Under the pieces are notes generated by a model, which searched no databases, was not told where the DNA came from, and saw only the letters and a list, made by a program, of their open reading frames with translations. From Myxococcales bacterium (GTDB lineage: Bacteria; Myxococcota_A; Polyangia; Palsa-1104): 34,672 nt of DNA. Made by a program: the position numbers and the translations under genes. Of this stretch, positions 1 through 34,672 are shown in pieces (the stretch's first letter is position 1; each line of letters opens with the position of its first letter). The stretch is taken from assembly GCA_028287105.1 (NCBI GenBank), contig JAQBQH010000329.1, positions 1 through 34,672 of the forward strand. Direction: 5' to 3'.

Positions 1-34672
<34,672 letters not shown>

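Overview
The window is one continuous stretch of a very GC-rich (by eye about 70%) hybrid polyketide synthase / non-ribosomal peptide synthetase (PKS/NRPS) locus. Every base is coding, and all three genes lie on the minus strand, so transcription runs from right to left. The right-hand gene is cut by the right edge and the left-hand gene by the left edge, so this is the middle of a larger cluster. High GC, giant multimodular genes, mixed PKS and NRPS modules and TubC-type docking domains suggest a myxobacterium or another high-GC proteobacterium-like producer. This is an inference; no housekeeping gene is present to settle it.

Right part (28479-34672): the C-terminal 2063 residues of a type I modular PKS. 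They hold the end of one module (A-type KR, then ACP) and one complete module (KS-AT-DH-KR-ACP) with a malonyl-type AT. Middle (9532-28482): a 6316-residue NRPS with an N-terminal TubC-like docking domain and six C-A-T modules. The adenylation pocket residues read as Ser, beta-Ala, Cys, Asn, beta-Ala, Asn. Left part (1-9535): an NRPS open at the left edge (3178 residues visible) with a docking domain, two C-A-T-E modules (Thr; then an unusual Gln/Glu-like pocket) and the start of a third condensation domain.

The two gene junctions are built alike. Each has a 4-base ATGA stop/start overlap, a Shine-Dalgarno sequence 7 bases before the start, an acidic C-terminal tail ending in Ile-Arg-Ile/Leu on the upstream protein, and a TubC-like docking domain on the downstream protein. 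This gives the order PKS -> NRPS-A -> NRPS-B. By collinearity the nascent chain is polyketide acyl-Ser-betaAla-Cys-Asn-betaAla-Asn-D-alloThr-D-(Gln/Glu-like)-... and continues beyond the window. No thioesterase, starter module, tailoring enzyme, transporter or regulator is visible. I do not recognise a known product with this order.

Points of interest: two beta-amino-acid adenylation domains in one protein; a KR with Ala in place of the catalytic Ser; a divergent DH motif; near-interchangeable docking pairs; a Cys module whose condensation domain is of a different subtype and is not a cyclization domain; a pocket code for module 8 that I cannot match; and long near-identical internal repeats that point to module duplication.
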